NCBI RefSeq assembly: GCF_022113815.1
Contig: NZ_SGOM01000004.1
Coordinates: 186,001-250,000, forward strand
Direction of reading: 5' to 3'
DNA: 64,000 bases
Source of the DNA: Vibrio cincinnatiensis
Lineage (GTDB): Bacteria; Pseudomonadota; Gammaproteobacteria; Enterobacterales; Vibrionaceae
The translations under genes and the position numbers were made by a program. Shown here in pieces: positions 33,303 to 42,358 of this stretch. Position 1 is the stretch's first letter. Each line of letters opens with the position of its first letter. The notes beneath the pieces are model-generated. The model was not told the origin of the DNA and searched no databases. It was given only the letters and a program-made list of their open reading frames with translations.

Positions 33303-35633
33303 CTATTGAACGGTTTCATCTAAGAAGCTAACAGCCCAAAAGAAGGGAGCGTTCCAGTTGATGGTAATTTCATTGAGTGTCCATGCTCCAATATCATCTT
33401 TCCAGCAAGTTTGTCCAATGCATTTTCCTTTCATTGATGAGGCAACTGGGTCACTGAAGTTGATAGAGTTCGGGCCTCCTGACATCACACCGGGAGCCAC
33501 CAATGGCGACTCACTATCAACGGGATGTGCCCAGAAACGGTGATGAGGGTTAAGTAGTGGACGGCTTCCATAACCAGAAACATAAGATTGATCGAGGGGG
33601 TTACGTCCTAAAATATAGTCCATAGCATCAATGATACCTTGTACATATTTAGGGTTCTTTGTGAAATCATAAGCAACGCCTAAGAAGATACTGCGATTCA
33701 TTAAATTGGAATTTGAACCCCATGGGTATTCTTCTGTTGTGTAGGGAATGCGATAACCTTCGTTTGCTATAGACTGATAATAGTTATCCGCAGTTTGAAT
33801 AATATTGGCTCGTGCTTTTTCTATCTCTTTGGCTGGTAACTTATTGGGAACAATAGCAAGCGTTAATGTTCCAGCTCCGCTCACACCTTGCCAGTACACA
33901 TCTCCTGTCGCATTAATATCGCCTTTCGGTGTTGCTAAATAGTAAGGTGAAGCTTGAATCACTTGCTTGTATTCTTCTTTTCCTGTCGTGGTAAATAATT
34001 CAGCGGCTGCCCAGTAAAACTCATCATCCAGCTCGGTATCATCATATGGGCCGGATCCGACAAAGTTATCATATGCATAAATATTGTTATGTTGATTCGC
34101 GGCTTTCCATGCTTTTTCTGCAGAGGTTAAACAACGCTGAGCATAACTGGGGTCCAATTCCTTCCAAACCCTTGCACATTGAGCGGCCGTTGCTGCTAAG
34201 TTCAGTGTTGCGGCGGTTGTTGGGTAGCTTAAAAATCGATCACGAGGGTCTTTGTGCGGAGGTAAAGGCATTCCTGTCCAAGCATCATCTGCAACTTTAT
34301 GGAAAGCCATTCCACTTGCATCAATTTGAGTCAGATTTAAGTTATCTAATTGATTGGATTGATCCCCCTCAGGTACCCAAATATGGTTATTTTCAGGGAC
34401 TTGCATGGCCATCAAAAAGTCCATCATCCAACGAGCTTCATCAAGTAAATCATTGAATTGATTTTTATTTTCTGGGATGGCTACTTTGCCATCCGCAAAT
34501 GCACTTGAACGATTTGAGTTTGCTTGCTTCTCTCTTTCGTAATAGTTGGTAAGTGTCCATACGGAGATCCCACCATTGACAACATATTTTCCATGATCTC
34601 CCGCGTCATACCAGCCACCAGTCACATCTAAAGTGAGCTCGCACCCAGGCCATGAATTCCCTTTCGCATCAGTTTGATTAAAGCAGGTAACTATTTCTGG
34701 TTGATGCCCCGCGGGTCGGGCTAGGTCGGCTCTTTGCACATATTCAGGAAGAATATCAATGCCACTTCGTTGCTGATAGAAGAAAGAAAGAGCGTCATAT
34801 TTCATTTTGCTATAAATAGTATCATTAATCGCAAATGGATGACTTCGATTGCCTTCTACTTCCAGAGTGGCTTTCGTCATTGGTGTTTTGACATGGCTAA
34901 AATCAATGAGTTGGACATTCTCACCGGATGATTTATTCAAACCAAATGGAATAGTTTGACCTTCAGCCACTATGTTCTGGTTGGTATCGAATAGCTTCCA
35001 ACCTACAGGCGATACTGCTTGGGTCGCTACTGTTGCATGTTTCGTGGCATTGATAAAGTAGCCGACTTGATTAACCCGGATGGTTGCGAGATTGGCATCT
35101 TTTATATATTCAGGGCCGGATAAAATAATATCTTTTACACATACCGTTGTTGGAGCTTCGGTTCCCATTTGAAACTGTAATTGAACGTTATCATCATTAT
35201 TTGAAGGCTTAAATGAAAACTGAAATGGTTTAAGTTCTTGATTAAGAGAAATATCCTTGATCAAATGGTTTGTGTAAGGCGCTCCATTATGCTGAACGAG
35301 AGTTTTGACGTTTGTTGGCTGGTGTGCAAGCGCATGAAATTGTAGATGGTAGTCTTCCCCTTTTTTTACTGCAAGGCCCGATTGTCCGAGGATCACATCC
35401 CATGAATTGTTACCCTTTTCGGTAAAGGTTATACAACCCATTTCATCCGTATACTGTACTGTAGCTCCGGCTGCCCACCATCCGTCTGTTCCTTGTGAAA
35501 AGTTGCCATTGGTGAGTAAATTTTCTTGATATTTATTGGCATGACTAGGCGTTACCGAGTTTCCTGTACAACCACTGAGTCCAATAAAACCACAACTAAA
35601 AATAGCAACAATGCTTAACCGTTTTTTATTCAT
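33303..35633 (-). CDS. GH9 cellulase/cellodextrinase lipoprotein with N-terminal CBM
   Basis: Surface-anchored endo- or exo-beta-1,4-glucanase. Seen in order: signal peptide with lipobox LSGC (Cys22); a CBM4/9-like domain at about 38-172; an Ig-like CelD_N domain at about 182-265; and the GH9 barrel from about 270 to the end. The barrel has GGWYDAGDHGKYV (catalytic Asp pair), NPHHRFWAHP and the C-terminal acid Glu in LNEITINWNAP. 776 aa fits bacterial GH9 of this layout. It is divergent from the GH16 operon. Confidence 0.93.
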   Translation of the reverse strand: MNKKRLSIVAIFSCGFIGLSGCTGNSVTPSHANKYQENLLTNGNFSQGTDGWWAAGATVQYTDEMGCITFTEKGNNSWDVILGQSGLAVKKGEDYHLQFHALAHQPTNVKTLVQHNGAPYTNHLIKDISLNQELKPFQFSFKPSNNDDNVQLQFQMGTEAPTTVCVKDIILSGPEYIKDANLATIRVNQVGYFINATKHATVATQAVSPVGWKLFDTNQNIVAEGQTIPFGLNKSSGENVQLIDFSHVKTPMTKATLEVEGNRSHPFAINDTIYSKMKYDALSFFYQQRSGIDILPEYVQRADLARPAGHQPEIVTCFNQTDAKGNSWPGCELTLDVTGGWYDAGDHGKYVVNGGISVWTLTNYYEREKQANSNRSSAFADGKVAIPENKNQFNDLLDEARWMMDFLMAMQVPENNHIWVPEGDQSNQLDNLNLTQIDASGMAFHKVADDAWTGMPLPPHKDPRDRFLSYPTTAATLNLAATAAQCARVWKELDPSYAQRCLTSAEKAWKAANQHNNIYAYDNFVGSGPYDDTELDDEFYWAAAELFTTTGKEEYKQVIQASPYYLATPKGDINATGDVYWQGVSGAGTLTLAIVPNKLPAKEIEKARANIIQTADNYYQSIANEGYRIPYTTEEYPWGSNSNLMNRSIFLGVAYDFTKNPKYVQGIIDAMDYILGRNPLDQSYVSGYGSRPLLNPHHRFWAHPVDSESPLVAPGVMSGGPNSINFSDPVASSMKGKCIGQTCWKDDIGAWTLNEITINWNAPFFWAVSFLDETVQ

Positions 35634-36087
35634 TTTAACCTCTTGAATTTACAAATATATAGATAGATTTTTTTTGTAATGATTGTCGCTCCCTGAAAAT
35701 GAAAGGTTGCGAATTTATTTGAAATTGTATGAATAGAACATTTTGATAAAACGATATGTTGATTCGTAATGCAAGCGGTATTTTATAAAATGTGAAGGTG
35801 ATTACTATTTATATTATTGGCATGAAATTGATTTTTTAAATGAATGTTGATTCCAAGAAATTATTTCATGGTGATTATGGAAGTGTGATTGAATTCTTTT
35901 TTTCATTTTTTTGCAATTAATTAAAAAATGCTTTCTAGGTATGGATATAGACAAAATTTTATAAATGTCATTAAAGTTTATTCATGAAGCCAATGGGGAA
36001 ACAAAGAGATTTTGATGTTCATACTTTGTTATTGAGAACGTTCAACGTATACGCAGGGTATACATTATTCAGGATAAGAGGTTAAGA
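35634..36087. other. AT-rich divergent promoter region GH9/GH16
   Basis: No gene. About 450 AT-rich bases between the divergent glucanase genes. A weak CRP-like stretch (TGTGAAGGTGATTACT, about 35791-35806) and overlapping small palindromes (TTGA-N6-TCAA around GAACGTTC, 36032-36045) are visible about 45 bases upstream of the GH16 gene; either could be a regulator site. Confidence 0.4.
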
Positions 36088-36786
36088 ATGGTCACTACTC
36101 TTCGGTTCAGTTTTTATGCCACATTACTCAATATTTTGTTTGTTTCTTCCAGTTTTGCTTTGGATTGGAGTGGAATGAACTGGCTTGTTTCTGATGGATG
36201 GAAAAACGAAGGTAATGAATTTGATTGTTCATGGCAATCTCAAAATGTTTGGCAAGAAGCTAACTTATTAATTATGCATGCTAAATCAGAGGTTTATGGT
36301 AAGAGTTGTTCTGAAATTCGATCTCATCAATACGTTCGACAAGGACGCTATGAGGTTGAAATGCAGGCTGCGGCAGTGCCTGGAACCATTAGCTCATTTT
36401 TTACTTATACAGGAGAGGCCAGTTCAGACAGCCATTATGAAGTTGATATTGAATTGCTGGGTGGAACGAATTTATTACATACGAATATATGGATAAAAGG
36501 CCAGCAGTTTCCGCTAGATATCGATTTAGGTCAATATGGAATGTCGATTTGGAGTATGGAGAAATATGCATTTTCAATCGATGAATATGGTGTGACATGG
36601 GAAGTATTTAGTCGATACCATAATCGTTGGGTACAGGTAAGACGAGTCAATAAAAATGTGGTTAGTTATATGCAGTTATTTATTAATAATTGGATAAGCG
36701 CTAATCCTCACTTTCCACCAAGTAATTATAATGGCCATCCTGCTTATGCTAAATATCGAATGGTTCGGTTTATTCCTTATGAATAG
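36088..36786 (+). CDS. GH16 family beta-glucanase, secreted
   Basis: Probable endo-beta-1,3(1,4)-glucanase. Seen: signal peptide ending SSFA near residue 24, and the GH16 catalytic motif EVDIE (Glu118 nucleophile, Asp120, Glu122 acid/base) followed by LLGG. Only 232 aa, so a bare catalytic domain like lichenases. First of a run of plus-strand genes (lipoprotein, porin, GH5). Substrate (lichenan, laminarin or another beta-glucan) is inferred from family and neighbours. Confidence 0.85.
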   Translation: MVTTLRFSFYATLLNILFVSSSFALDWSGMNWLVSDGWKNEGNEFDCSWQSQNVWQEANLLIMHAKSEVYGKSCSEIRSHQYVRQGRYEVEMQAAAVPGTISSFFTYTGEASSDSHYEVDIELLGGTNLLHTNIWIKGQQFPLDIDLGQYGMSIWSMEKYAFSIDEYGVTWEVFSRYHNRWVQVRRVNKNVVSYMQLFINNWISANPHFPPSNYNGHPAYAKYRMVRFIPYE

Positions 36787-36828
36787 TATTGTTAATGTTT
36801 TATTAGAAAATGAGAGTGTCAAACTATT

Positions 36829-37476
36829 ATGAAACGAATAAATAAAATATCTATTGTTATCTCTTTGCTACCGATAATAATCGCAGGGTGTAATTTTGAT
36901 AAAGAGATAAAACAGCTTGATACAAGAGCAGATCTTGGTGTGAATCAAGCACCTCCTTTAGAAGAGGGAAACCTAGCATTATATTACTCCGGCGATAGCA
37001 TTCAGGCACAAGATTATACGTCATCTTACCCCATTAATTCTTTTGACTTTGTTGTCGAAGAAGTGGATCAAGTGGTGAACGTATTTTCTTCTGGTAATGG
37101 AGGGGTTTTTCTTGGAAATGATGATTCAGATAAAGATTTTTCTGAGTATAAAGATGATCTTATAACTCTAGATTTAAAAGTAAAAAGTTATGGGGAGACC
37201 GATGGTATTCAAGTTCGCATGGACGGTAAAACTGAAGATTTTGGCCTGTTTTTTAAAGTAGATAATCATATATTACCAGCAGAAAATGAATGGTATCGCT
37301 GTCAATTTCCTATCCAATCATTAATTCCTATCAAAAATTTAAATTTTGTTAAAAAGGCATTATATCTATCTGGGCCATGGGATAGTATGAATAAATTGGA
37401 ATTTTCATTCTCTAATGTGGCTATAAAAAAGGAAGGTGATAACTATACCCCTACATCTCCTTGTATTAAGTTGTAA
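36829..37476 (+). CDS. lipoprotein with ExoP-like galactose-binding-fold domain
   Basis: Seen: signal peptide with lipobox IIAGC (Cys21), then a beta-rich domain with SFDFVVEEVDQ, RMDGKTEDFGL and the closing KLEFSFSNVAIKK. This resembles the C-terminal ExoP domain often fused to GH3 exo-glucanases; here it is free-standing and lipid-anchored. No catalytic residues are evident. It lies between GH16 and a LamB-type porin, so a beta-glucan-binding surface protein is a reasonable inference. The domain call is from pattern memory. Confidence 0.6.
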   Translation: MKRINKISIVISLLPIIIAGCNFDKEIKQLDTRADLGVNQAPPLEEGNLALYYSGDSIQAQDYTSSYPINSFDFVVEEVDQVVNVFSSGNGGVFLGNDDSDKDFSEYKDDLITLDLKVKSYGETDGIQVRMDGKTEDFGLFFKVDNHILPAENEWYRCQFPIQSLIPIKNLNFVKKALYLSGPWDSMNKLEFSFSNVAIKKEGDNYTPTSPCIKL

Positions 37477-37519
37477 ATATTAATCGTTTTTTACAGGAAG
37501 TAATAATAAATAATACCAA

Positions 37520-37541
37520 TAACTTTAAATTCATAAAGTTA
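37520..37541. other. inverted repeat upstream of the porin gene
   Basis: TAACTTTA-N6-TAAAGTTA, an 8-bp perfect inverted repeat in the 160-base gap before the porin gene. It could be an operator or a weak hairpin; there is no T-run. Confidence 0.35.
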
Positions 37542-37640
37542 GTCGATGCTGCCTGTTCATTATACTAGTGTGGTTGGTTTATTAATTAATAAACAACCTT
37601 GCTGCTATATAAAATAACTTTCCAATAATAGGGACAAAAA

Positions 37641-38831
37641 ATGAAAGCAATAAAATTAATTCCTGCTTGTATTGCAATGAGTACTCCTCTTTTTTCTACC
37701 ACCACTCTTGCTGCAAATATAGAAGGGTTCAATTTTACAGGATATGCTCGATATGGTGCAGCATTTCAAAGCAGTGATGAAAAAAATGTAAATACAGCAG
37801 GGGCATTAAATGGAAATGCGACTGGGCGTTTAGGTAATGAGAATAATGGTGGAGAATTCAGTTTTTCGAGAACATTTACCAGTGATCAAGGGGCTAAATG
37901 GGATGTTGTGGCGATGTTTGATCATTATTCTGATGAGTCTTGGGCAACGAATGGCGGAGTTAAGCTGAAAAAAGCTTATGCAAGTGTGACAAATTTTCTT
38001 TCTTCTCAACCAGAACTGCGTGTTTGGGCTGGGCGAGATTTCCATCAACGGCCACAAACGGATCTGAATGACTATTTCTGGATGACCCATGATGGTCAAG
38101 GTGGCGGATTTTATAACCTTGATCTAGGTGGGGTTAAACTTGACCTGAGTGGTATCGCTCAAGTTCAAGGTGATATGGTTGGAGATAATGGTAAATATGC
38201 GATTACCTCTAAATTGCATGGTATGACATTATTTGATAAAGCTAATCTTTCTTTGTATGCCAACTATGGTTTTGCTTCAGATAAGGCTAAAGAGCAATCG
38301 TATTATGATACGGATGCTTATCAGGTTGCAGCTGAACTTTCTATGAGTGGACACCAATTATTGTTCCGTTATGCAAATAATTCAAAAGACAGTGTCTTTG
38401 ATTTAGTTGAAGATCAAGAAGCTTGGTTAGTAAGTTTTAATGGTGCTAAAAACTTTTCTGAGAAAGCAGGTATACAATATTTAGCGGCATATCAATTTTT
38501 AGATGTCGCTGACCACAATGATCGAGCTAACTATAATGTCATTATTCGTCCAACTTATGCATGGGATAGTATTAATTCAACTTGGTTAGAGGCGGGATAT
38601 AGCCTTGTTGATTATAAAGATGTTGATGCAAAAAACAGTTCATGGAAAGTGACACTTTCACAGAATATTGCAATTGGTTCACAGACGTGGGCTCGTCCAA
38701 TGTTACGCTTTTATGCCACAGCTGGTAGCGCAGATAATGAATATGTTGGTTTTGATTCTTCAACCGGTGAAATGCAATCAAATCGATTAGATACTCTTAC
38801 ATTTGGAGCGATGTTCGAAGCTTGGTGGTAA
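37641..38831 (+). CDS. LamB-type carbohydrate outer-membrane porin
   Basis: Outer-membrane channel for oligosaccharides. Seen: signal peptide ending TTLAA, then GFNFTGYARYG, NGNATGRLGNENNGGEFSFSRTF, WAGRDFHQRPQTDLNDYFWM and a C-terminal aromatic strand ending FEAWW. These are maltoporin-family features. 396 aa, close to LamB. Flanked by glucanase genes, so its cargo is probably beta-gluco-oligosaccharides rather than maltodextrin. Confidence 0.9.
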   Translation: MKAIKLIPACIAMSTPLFSTTTLAANIEGFNFTGYARYGAAFQSSDEKNVNTAGALNGNATGRLGNENNGGEFSFSRTFTSDQGAKWDVVAMFDHYSDESWATNGGVKLKKAYASVTNFLSSQPELRVWAGRDFHQRPQTDLNDYFWMTHDGQGGGFYNLDLGGVKLDLSGIAQVQGDMVGDNGKYAITSKLHGMTLFDKANLSLYANYGFASDKAKEQSYYDTDAYQVAAELSMSGHQLLFRYANNSKDSVFDLVEDQEAWLVSFNGAKNFSEKAGIQYLAAYQFLDVADHNDRANYNVIIRPTYAWDSINSTWLEAGYSLVDYKDVDAKNSSWKVTLSQNIAIGSQTWARPMLRFYATAGSADNEYVGFDSSTGEMQSNRLDTLTFGAMFEAWW

Positions 38832-38885
38832 TCTTTACTATATAGTTTAAGAGATGTTTTTATCCTTTTAATCGTTAAAAATAAT

Positions 38886-38929
38886 AAAATCAACCTTGTT
38901 TCTTTATTAAGAAGTGAGGTTGATTTTTT
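38886..38929 (+). terminator. rho-independent terminator of the porin gene
   Basis: Perfect 11-bp stem AAAATCAACCT / AGGTTGATTTT with a long loop, running into a T-run before the GH5 gene. Confidence 0.8.
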
Positions 38930-38982
38930 GATAATAATAAATTTTTCTATTTATTACCAGTGAGGCTGATAAAGGTAATCTT

Positions 38983-40140
38983 ATGGTTTTTCGTAAAATT
39001 ATTTTGCGTTGTGTGGTAATGCTTAATATTATTTTAACTGTTGCTTGTGGTTCTGGCTATTCTGAAAATAAGGATTCCATCACTTTAGATAGCCAATATT
39101 ACAAGGATATCTATCACTGGAATATGAGTAAAGGACTTAGTTTTAGTCTATTTGGTCGTGGAATTAATATGGGAAATTTTCTTGAGTCCCCGACTTATGA
39201 GGGGGAGTGGAATAATGGTCTCACTATTCAAGCTAATGATTTTAAAAACATAAGCCAATCAGGTTTTGCTAGCGTCAGAATTCCTGTTCGCTGGAATGCA
39301 CATACTTTATTAAATGATCCTTACACGATTGAAGAGGCTTTCATGGATCGAGTTCAAGAAATCGTTGATCAAGCGATTCAAGAAGATTTAAAAGTCATTA
39401 TTAACGCACATCATTTTGATGAATTATTTTACGATAATAAAAATTTTGAGTTTCATCGTTTACGCCTGTTGAAATTTTGGGATCAAATATCTAAACATTT
39501 TCCTCTCAGTCAATATGATGAAGAACAACTGGTTTTCGAACTCCTTAATGAACCTCATGAAAACGTTAGTGTTACTGAATGGAACCATTTAGTTTCTGAA
39601 TTGACGGATCTACTATGGAATAAAAATGCGAATACACAAAACAATTCGTTAGGACAACGGAAAATAATGATAGGGACCGCTGATTGGGGAGGGCCATCTA
39701 AGTTACCTGAATTAGTTTTACCCAACAGTGTCAATACGCGAAATACCATTATTACAGTACATTTTTATGAACCATTTAAATTTACTCATCAGGGCGCATC
39801 ATGGGTTGATGGTGCTAAAGCATGGATTGGTACGCGCTGGGTTGGTTCAGAGTCAGAGCAACAAGTCTTATTTGATTATTTGGATGCTGTTGAGGCGTGG
39901 AATACTCAGATTGGTCATGGGTTTGAAATTAATATCGGTGAGTTTGGTGTATACAGTAAGCATTCTAGCCCAGAAGATCAGCGTGCATGGACAGCCTTTA
40001 TTGCAAGAGAAGCTGAAAAACGAGGGTTTAGCTGGCATTATTGGGAATACAGTTCCGGTTTTGGCGCTTATGATCCCTATGCAGAAAAATGGAGAACGGC
40101 ATTGCTTGAAGGGCTTATACCTGAAAGCACAGACCACTAG
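38983..40140 (+). CDS. GH5 glycoside hydrolase (cellulase family) lipoprotein
   Basis: Probable surface endo-beta-glucanase or related enzyme. Seen: signal peptide with a lipobox-like TVAC (Cys22), barrel start GRGINMGNFLES, VRIPVRW, the acid/base in ELLNEPHE and the nucleophile in INIGEFGVY. 385 aa is a single catalytic domain. It has its own upstream gap with the porin terminator. The final gene of the left part of the beta-glucan locus; the mobile island begins after it. Confidence 0.92.
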   Translation: MVFRKIILRCVVMLNIILTVACGSGYSENKDSITLDSQYYKDIYHWNMSKGLSFSLFGRGINMGNFLESPTYEGEWNNGLTIQANDFKNISQSGFASVRIPVRWNAHTLLNDPYTIEEAFMDRVQEIVDQAIQEDLKVIINAHHFDELFYDNKNFEFHRLRLLKFWDQISKHFPLSQYDEEQLVFELLNEPHENVSVTEWNHLVSELTDLLWNKNANTQNNSLGQRKIMIGTADWGGPSKLPELVLPNSVNTRNTIITVHFYEPFKFTHQGASWVDGAKAWIGTRWVGSESEQQVLFDYLDAVEAWNTQIGHGFEINIGEFGVYSKHSSPEDQRAWTAFIAREAEKRGFSWHYWEYSSGFGAYDPYAEKWRTALLEGLIPESTDH

Positions 40141-40479
40141 AGTAAAGCGTTACCCATCATCTGGCGTGATTGCCATTTAGTGTCATAGATTTTTGGTTAT
40201 TACAGGCAAGAAAAAGACGTCCTGAGACGTCCCGTTACTAGTGATTGGTGGGCTGGCGTAAGTTGATCTTGTTTGTTAATTGGTTGAATTATATATATTT
40301 GTTTTAACTTGATTTTGTTTTTGGTTCCTAAGATGGTTCCTAAAAACAAAAGCTTGTCTATTTTCAGTGTTCATACTGGTCATATTGCAGATCTTGAATC
40401 GATACTGGTAAAAAGCTAGCCAAAGCACACAATATTGATTAATCTGATCTCATAATCGTTAGTTTTTGAGATGAAAGTG
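40141..40479. other. non-coding junction region left of island
   Basis: No gene is supported. It holds a small hairpin GACGTC-CTGA-GACGTC (40216-40231) preceded on the plus strand by AAAAA, which would act as a terminator for minus-strand transcription although no minus-strand gene lies upstream of it here. It also has a repeated GGTTCCTAA phrase near 40323-40340. It may be the scar of a lost gene such as an integrase. Confidence 0.4.
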
Positions 40480-41850
40480 ATGTCAGGTAAGTATTTGTCC
40501 CCACCAGCATGCCCATTCAGCACAATCGGTGACGTATTGTTCGAGATTGGCAGTCAGGGGTTTGATCCTAATGACTATAAAGATTATGTCGTCCCATTTA
40601 CTGACGAGTACCACTCATTCAACGAGTTTAGGCGCAGGGTTAAGTCGGGCTTAGACGTCAAATATTGCTGGTGGCTAACTCGCCTGTCTCGGGATAGTAC
40701 CTTAATCGATCTTACGCCCTTAGAAGATAAACTTTTGCCTCCAGACTTGCCTGAGCAAATAATCCAAGCTCTGTTGAACTCCCCTGAATATATACAATAT
40801 TGCAGATTTAATAATTTGCATGAATTTGGTCGTGTGCTGTCGCAAATCGATCGCTACACCACGCACAGTGCTATGCTGGGTATCTTAGAGCAAATTGGTG
40901 AACGGGAGCATTTTGAGCACTTAGCAAATAATCTAGTGGATGATGAGGCGATATCGAGTAGTCAATTAGAAGGAGCTGCTACGACGACCATCCTTGCGAA
41001 AGAGATGATCCGAAAAAAAAGAAAGCCTCGCACTGACGATGAGCGGATGATTTTTGGTAACTTCGATCTAATGAAAAGTGCATGGGAGCTTAGGGATGAG
41101 CCGTTTAGCGTGGAACTAATCAGAAACTTGCATAGCGCCGGTACGAAAACATTAGAGCAAGAAAAATACACGTCAGGCGCATTCAGAACGACGGATGATG
41201 TTGCGGTTGTCGATGCGGAAGGTGAGATTGTCCATCAGCCCCCCAAACACGATACCATTGAGAGACTACTTACTCGCGTCGTTAAGTGGCTTAATTCCAA
41301 TGACAGTGGTGTTCATCCGGTTATCCAAGCTATCACACTTCATTTTGTTATTGGTTATGTGCACCCGTTTCGAGATGGTAACGGAAGAGTCGCTAGGGTT
41401 CTATTCTACTGGTATATGTTTAAATCCGGCTATACCGGCTTCAGATATATTGCGATATCAGCATTGCTCAAGAAAGCGCCAGTTCAATATGGTATTAGCT
41501 ATTTAGATACGGAGCACGATAACTTAGATCTGACTTACTTCATTAAATATCAGCTAAAGGTGATCAGCCGCGCTATTGATGAATTTGTTGCAGTTTATGA
41601 ACGAGCGGCACAACGAATGTTGGAGCTAGAAGAGCGTTATTCAGGCTTAGAAGATATCGAGAGAAAGATCATCGGGTTTGTGTCTGGTGAGCCTCGTTAC
41701 CGTAAAAAGCCAACGGTAACAGCGAGGGAAGTCGAGAATTTGATAGGTATTAGCTACAACAGCGCGAAGAAAAAACTTGACGATATGGTTACAGCAGGAA
41801 TACTAAAATCTGCAAAAATTGGTAAATCCACAGAATATTTCTTAGCGTGA
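40480..41850 (+). CDS. Fic domain protein with N-terminal inhibitory motif and C-terminal wHTH
   Basis: Fic enzymes usually transfer AMP to target hydroxyls. Seen: an N-terminal DUF4172-like region, a self-inhibitory motif SSQLEGA (S-x-x-x-E-G) near residue 160, the catalytic loop HPFRDGNGR near residue 300, and a C-terminal winged-helix-like segment (TAREVENLIGISYNSAKKKLDDMV). The inhibitory motif before the Fic core marks class II. An ATG three codons upstream abuts GAG; the chosen ATG has GAG 9 bases upstream. It stands alone at the island edge. Confidence 0.9.
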   Translation: MSGKYLSPPACPFSTIGDVLFEIGSQGFDPNDYKDYVVPFTDEYHSFNEFRRRVKSGLDVKYCWWLTRLSRDSTLIDLTPLEDKLLPPDLPEQIIQALLNSPEYIQYCRFNNLHEFGRVLSQIDRYTTHSAMLGILEQIGEREHFEHLANNLVDDEAISSSQLEGAATTTILAKEMIRKKRKPRTDDERMIFGNFDLMKSAWELRDEPFSVELIRNLHSAGTKTLEQEKYTSGAFRTTDDVAVVDAEGEIVHQPPKHDTIERLLTRVVKWLNSNDSGVHPVIQAITLHFVIGYVHPFRDGNGRVARVLFYWYMFKSGYTGFRYIAISALLKKAPVQYGISYLDTEHDNLDLTYFIKYQLKVISRAIDEFVAVYERAAQRMLELEERYSGLEDIERKIIGFVSGEPRYRKKPTVTAREVENLIGISYNSAKKKLDDMVTAGILKSAKIGKSTEYFLA

Positions 41851-41869
41851 AAATTGAAATTTGAACAAG

Positions 41870-42167
41870 GCACCGTGTTCGTTAGTTGTAAGGAGAGCTG
41901 CCTTGCTGCCGCAGCGACTCCCACTTTCTCTGCTAGCTTCAGAGCTTCGGCTTTAAATTCAGGGGAATGGATAATACGTTTCTTTTTATTTGTCAGGCTT
42001 TGTTGCGTAATAGTGATTTCACGCAGAATTGTTACCTACATTTAGAATAAAATTCTTAGGTCACTTCATCTATCTACCAAGTCATAAGGTTTTAGTGGGC
42101 TTATCCTCTCTTGAGGAATGACTGGTGAAGTGGATTATTCTTTTACGCAACAAAGCCTATTTGTCAT
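41870..42167 (-). pseudogene. IS3-family OrfA remnant, split by a MITE
   Basis: When the MITE at 41996-42157 and one copy of its target duplication are removed, the minus strand reads about 37 codons resembling an IS3-family OrfA N terminus: MTNKKKRIIHSPEFKAEALK, then LAEKVGVAAAARQLSL. The match ends near 41880, where the rest of OrfA and all of OrfB are missing. The stretch up to about 42229 (ending TGATCC on the minus strand) looks like the IS terminus. Confidence 0.7.
41996..42157. mobile_element. 162-bp MITE, IS5/IS903-like ends, 9-bp target duplication
   Basis: Perfect 15-bp terminal inverted repeats (GGCTTTGTTGCGTAA and TTACGCAACAAAGCC) enclose 132 bases with no coding capacity. Both sides carry the direct repeat TATTTGTCA (41987-41995 and 42158-42166). 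GGCTTTGTTG ends and 9-bp duplications are typical of the IS903 branch of IS5 elements, so a related transposase probably mobilised it. It interrupts the IS3 OrfA remnant. Confidence 0.88.
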
Positions 42168-42235
42168 GGTTCACCTCGTTAGTAATTGTACCCACTTAAC
42201 TCATTGTCCAAAACTGGTGGTGCGGATCATTTGGT

Positions 42236-42313
42236 AACAGGTGTCGTCTACTCGACAGAACCGTTTAAGGCAACCTGTTAGATCTAGTCGAGTAGAGGTA
42301 ACAAAACTAACAG
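42236..42313. repeat. interleaved inverted repeats
   Basis: Three overlapping inverted pairs: AACAGGT (42236) with ACCTGTT (42273), TCTACTCGAC (42247) with GTCGAGTAGA (42287), and CTGTTAG (42275) with CTAACAG (42307). GGTAACA also repeats directly at 42233 and 42297. The interleaving could form alternative or pseudoknotted structures or be recombinase sites. Function unknown. Confidence 0.5.
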
Positions 42314-42358
42314 ATTGCATTCAGACTATTTCAAGTAAGCAACAAAGTCGGGCTTGCA

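Noticed and set aside
34046-34456. 136-aa plus-strand frame inside the GH9 gene
   Set aside because: Antisense shadow of a strongly supported glycoside hydrolase.
39728-40180. 150-aa plus-strand open frame overlapping the GH5 gene
   Set aside because: It lies almost wholly inside GH5 in another frame and has no domain pattern.
40141-40260. attL core of an integrative island
   Set aside because: No matching direct repeat was found near 61191-61595.
41854-42045. 63-aa plus-strand open frame after the Fic gene
   Set aside because: Runs from antisense IS3 OrfA remnant into the MITE end; no ribosome site or similarity.
42236-42313. Integron attC site
   Set aside because: Inverted repeats are present, but the conserved attC core (GTTRRRY) and the Vibrio repeat consensus are not, and there is no cassette array.
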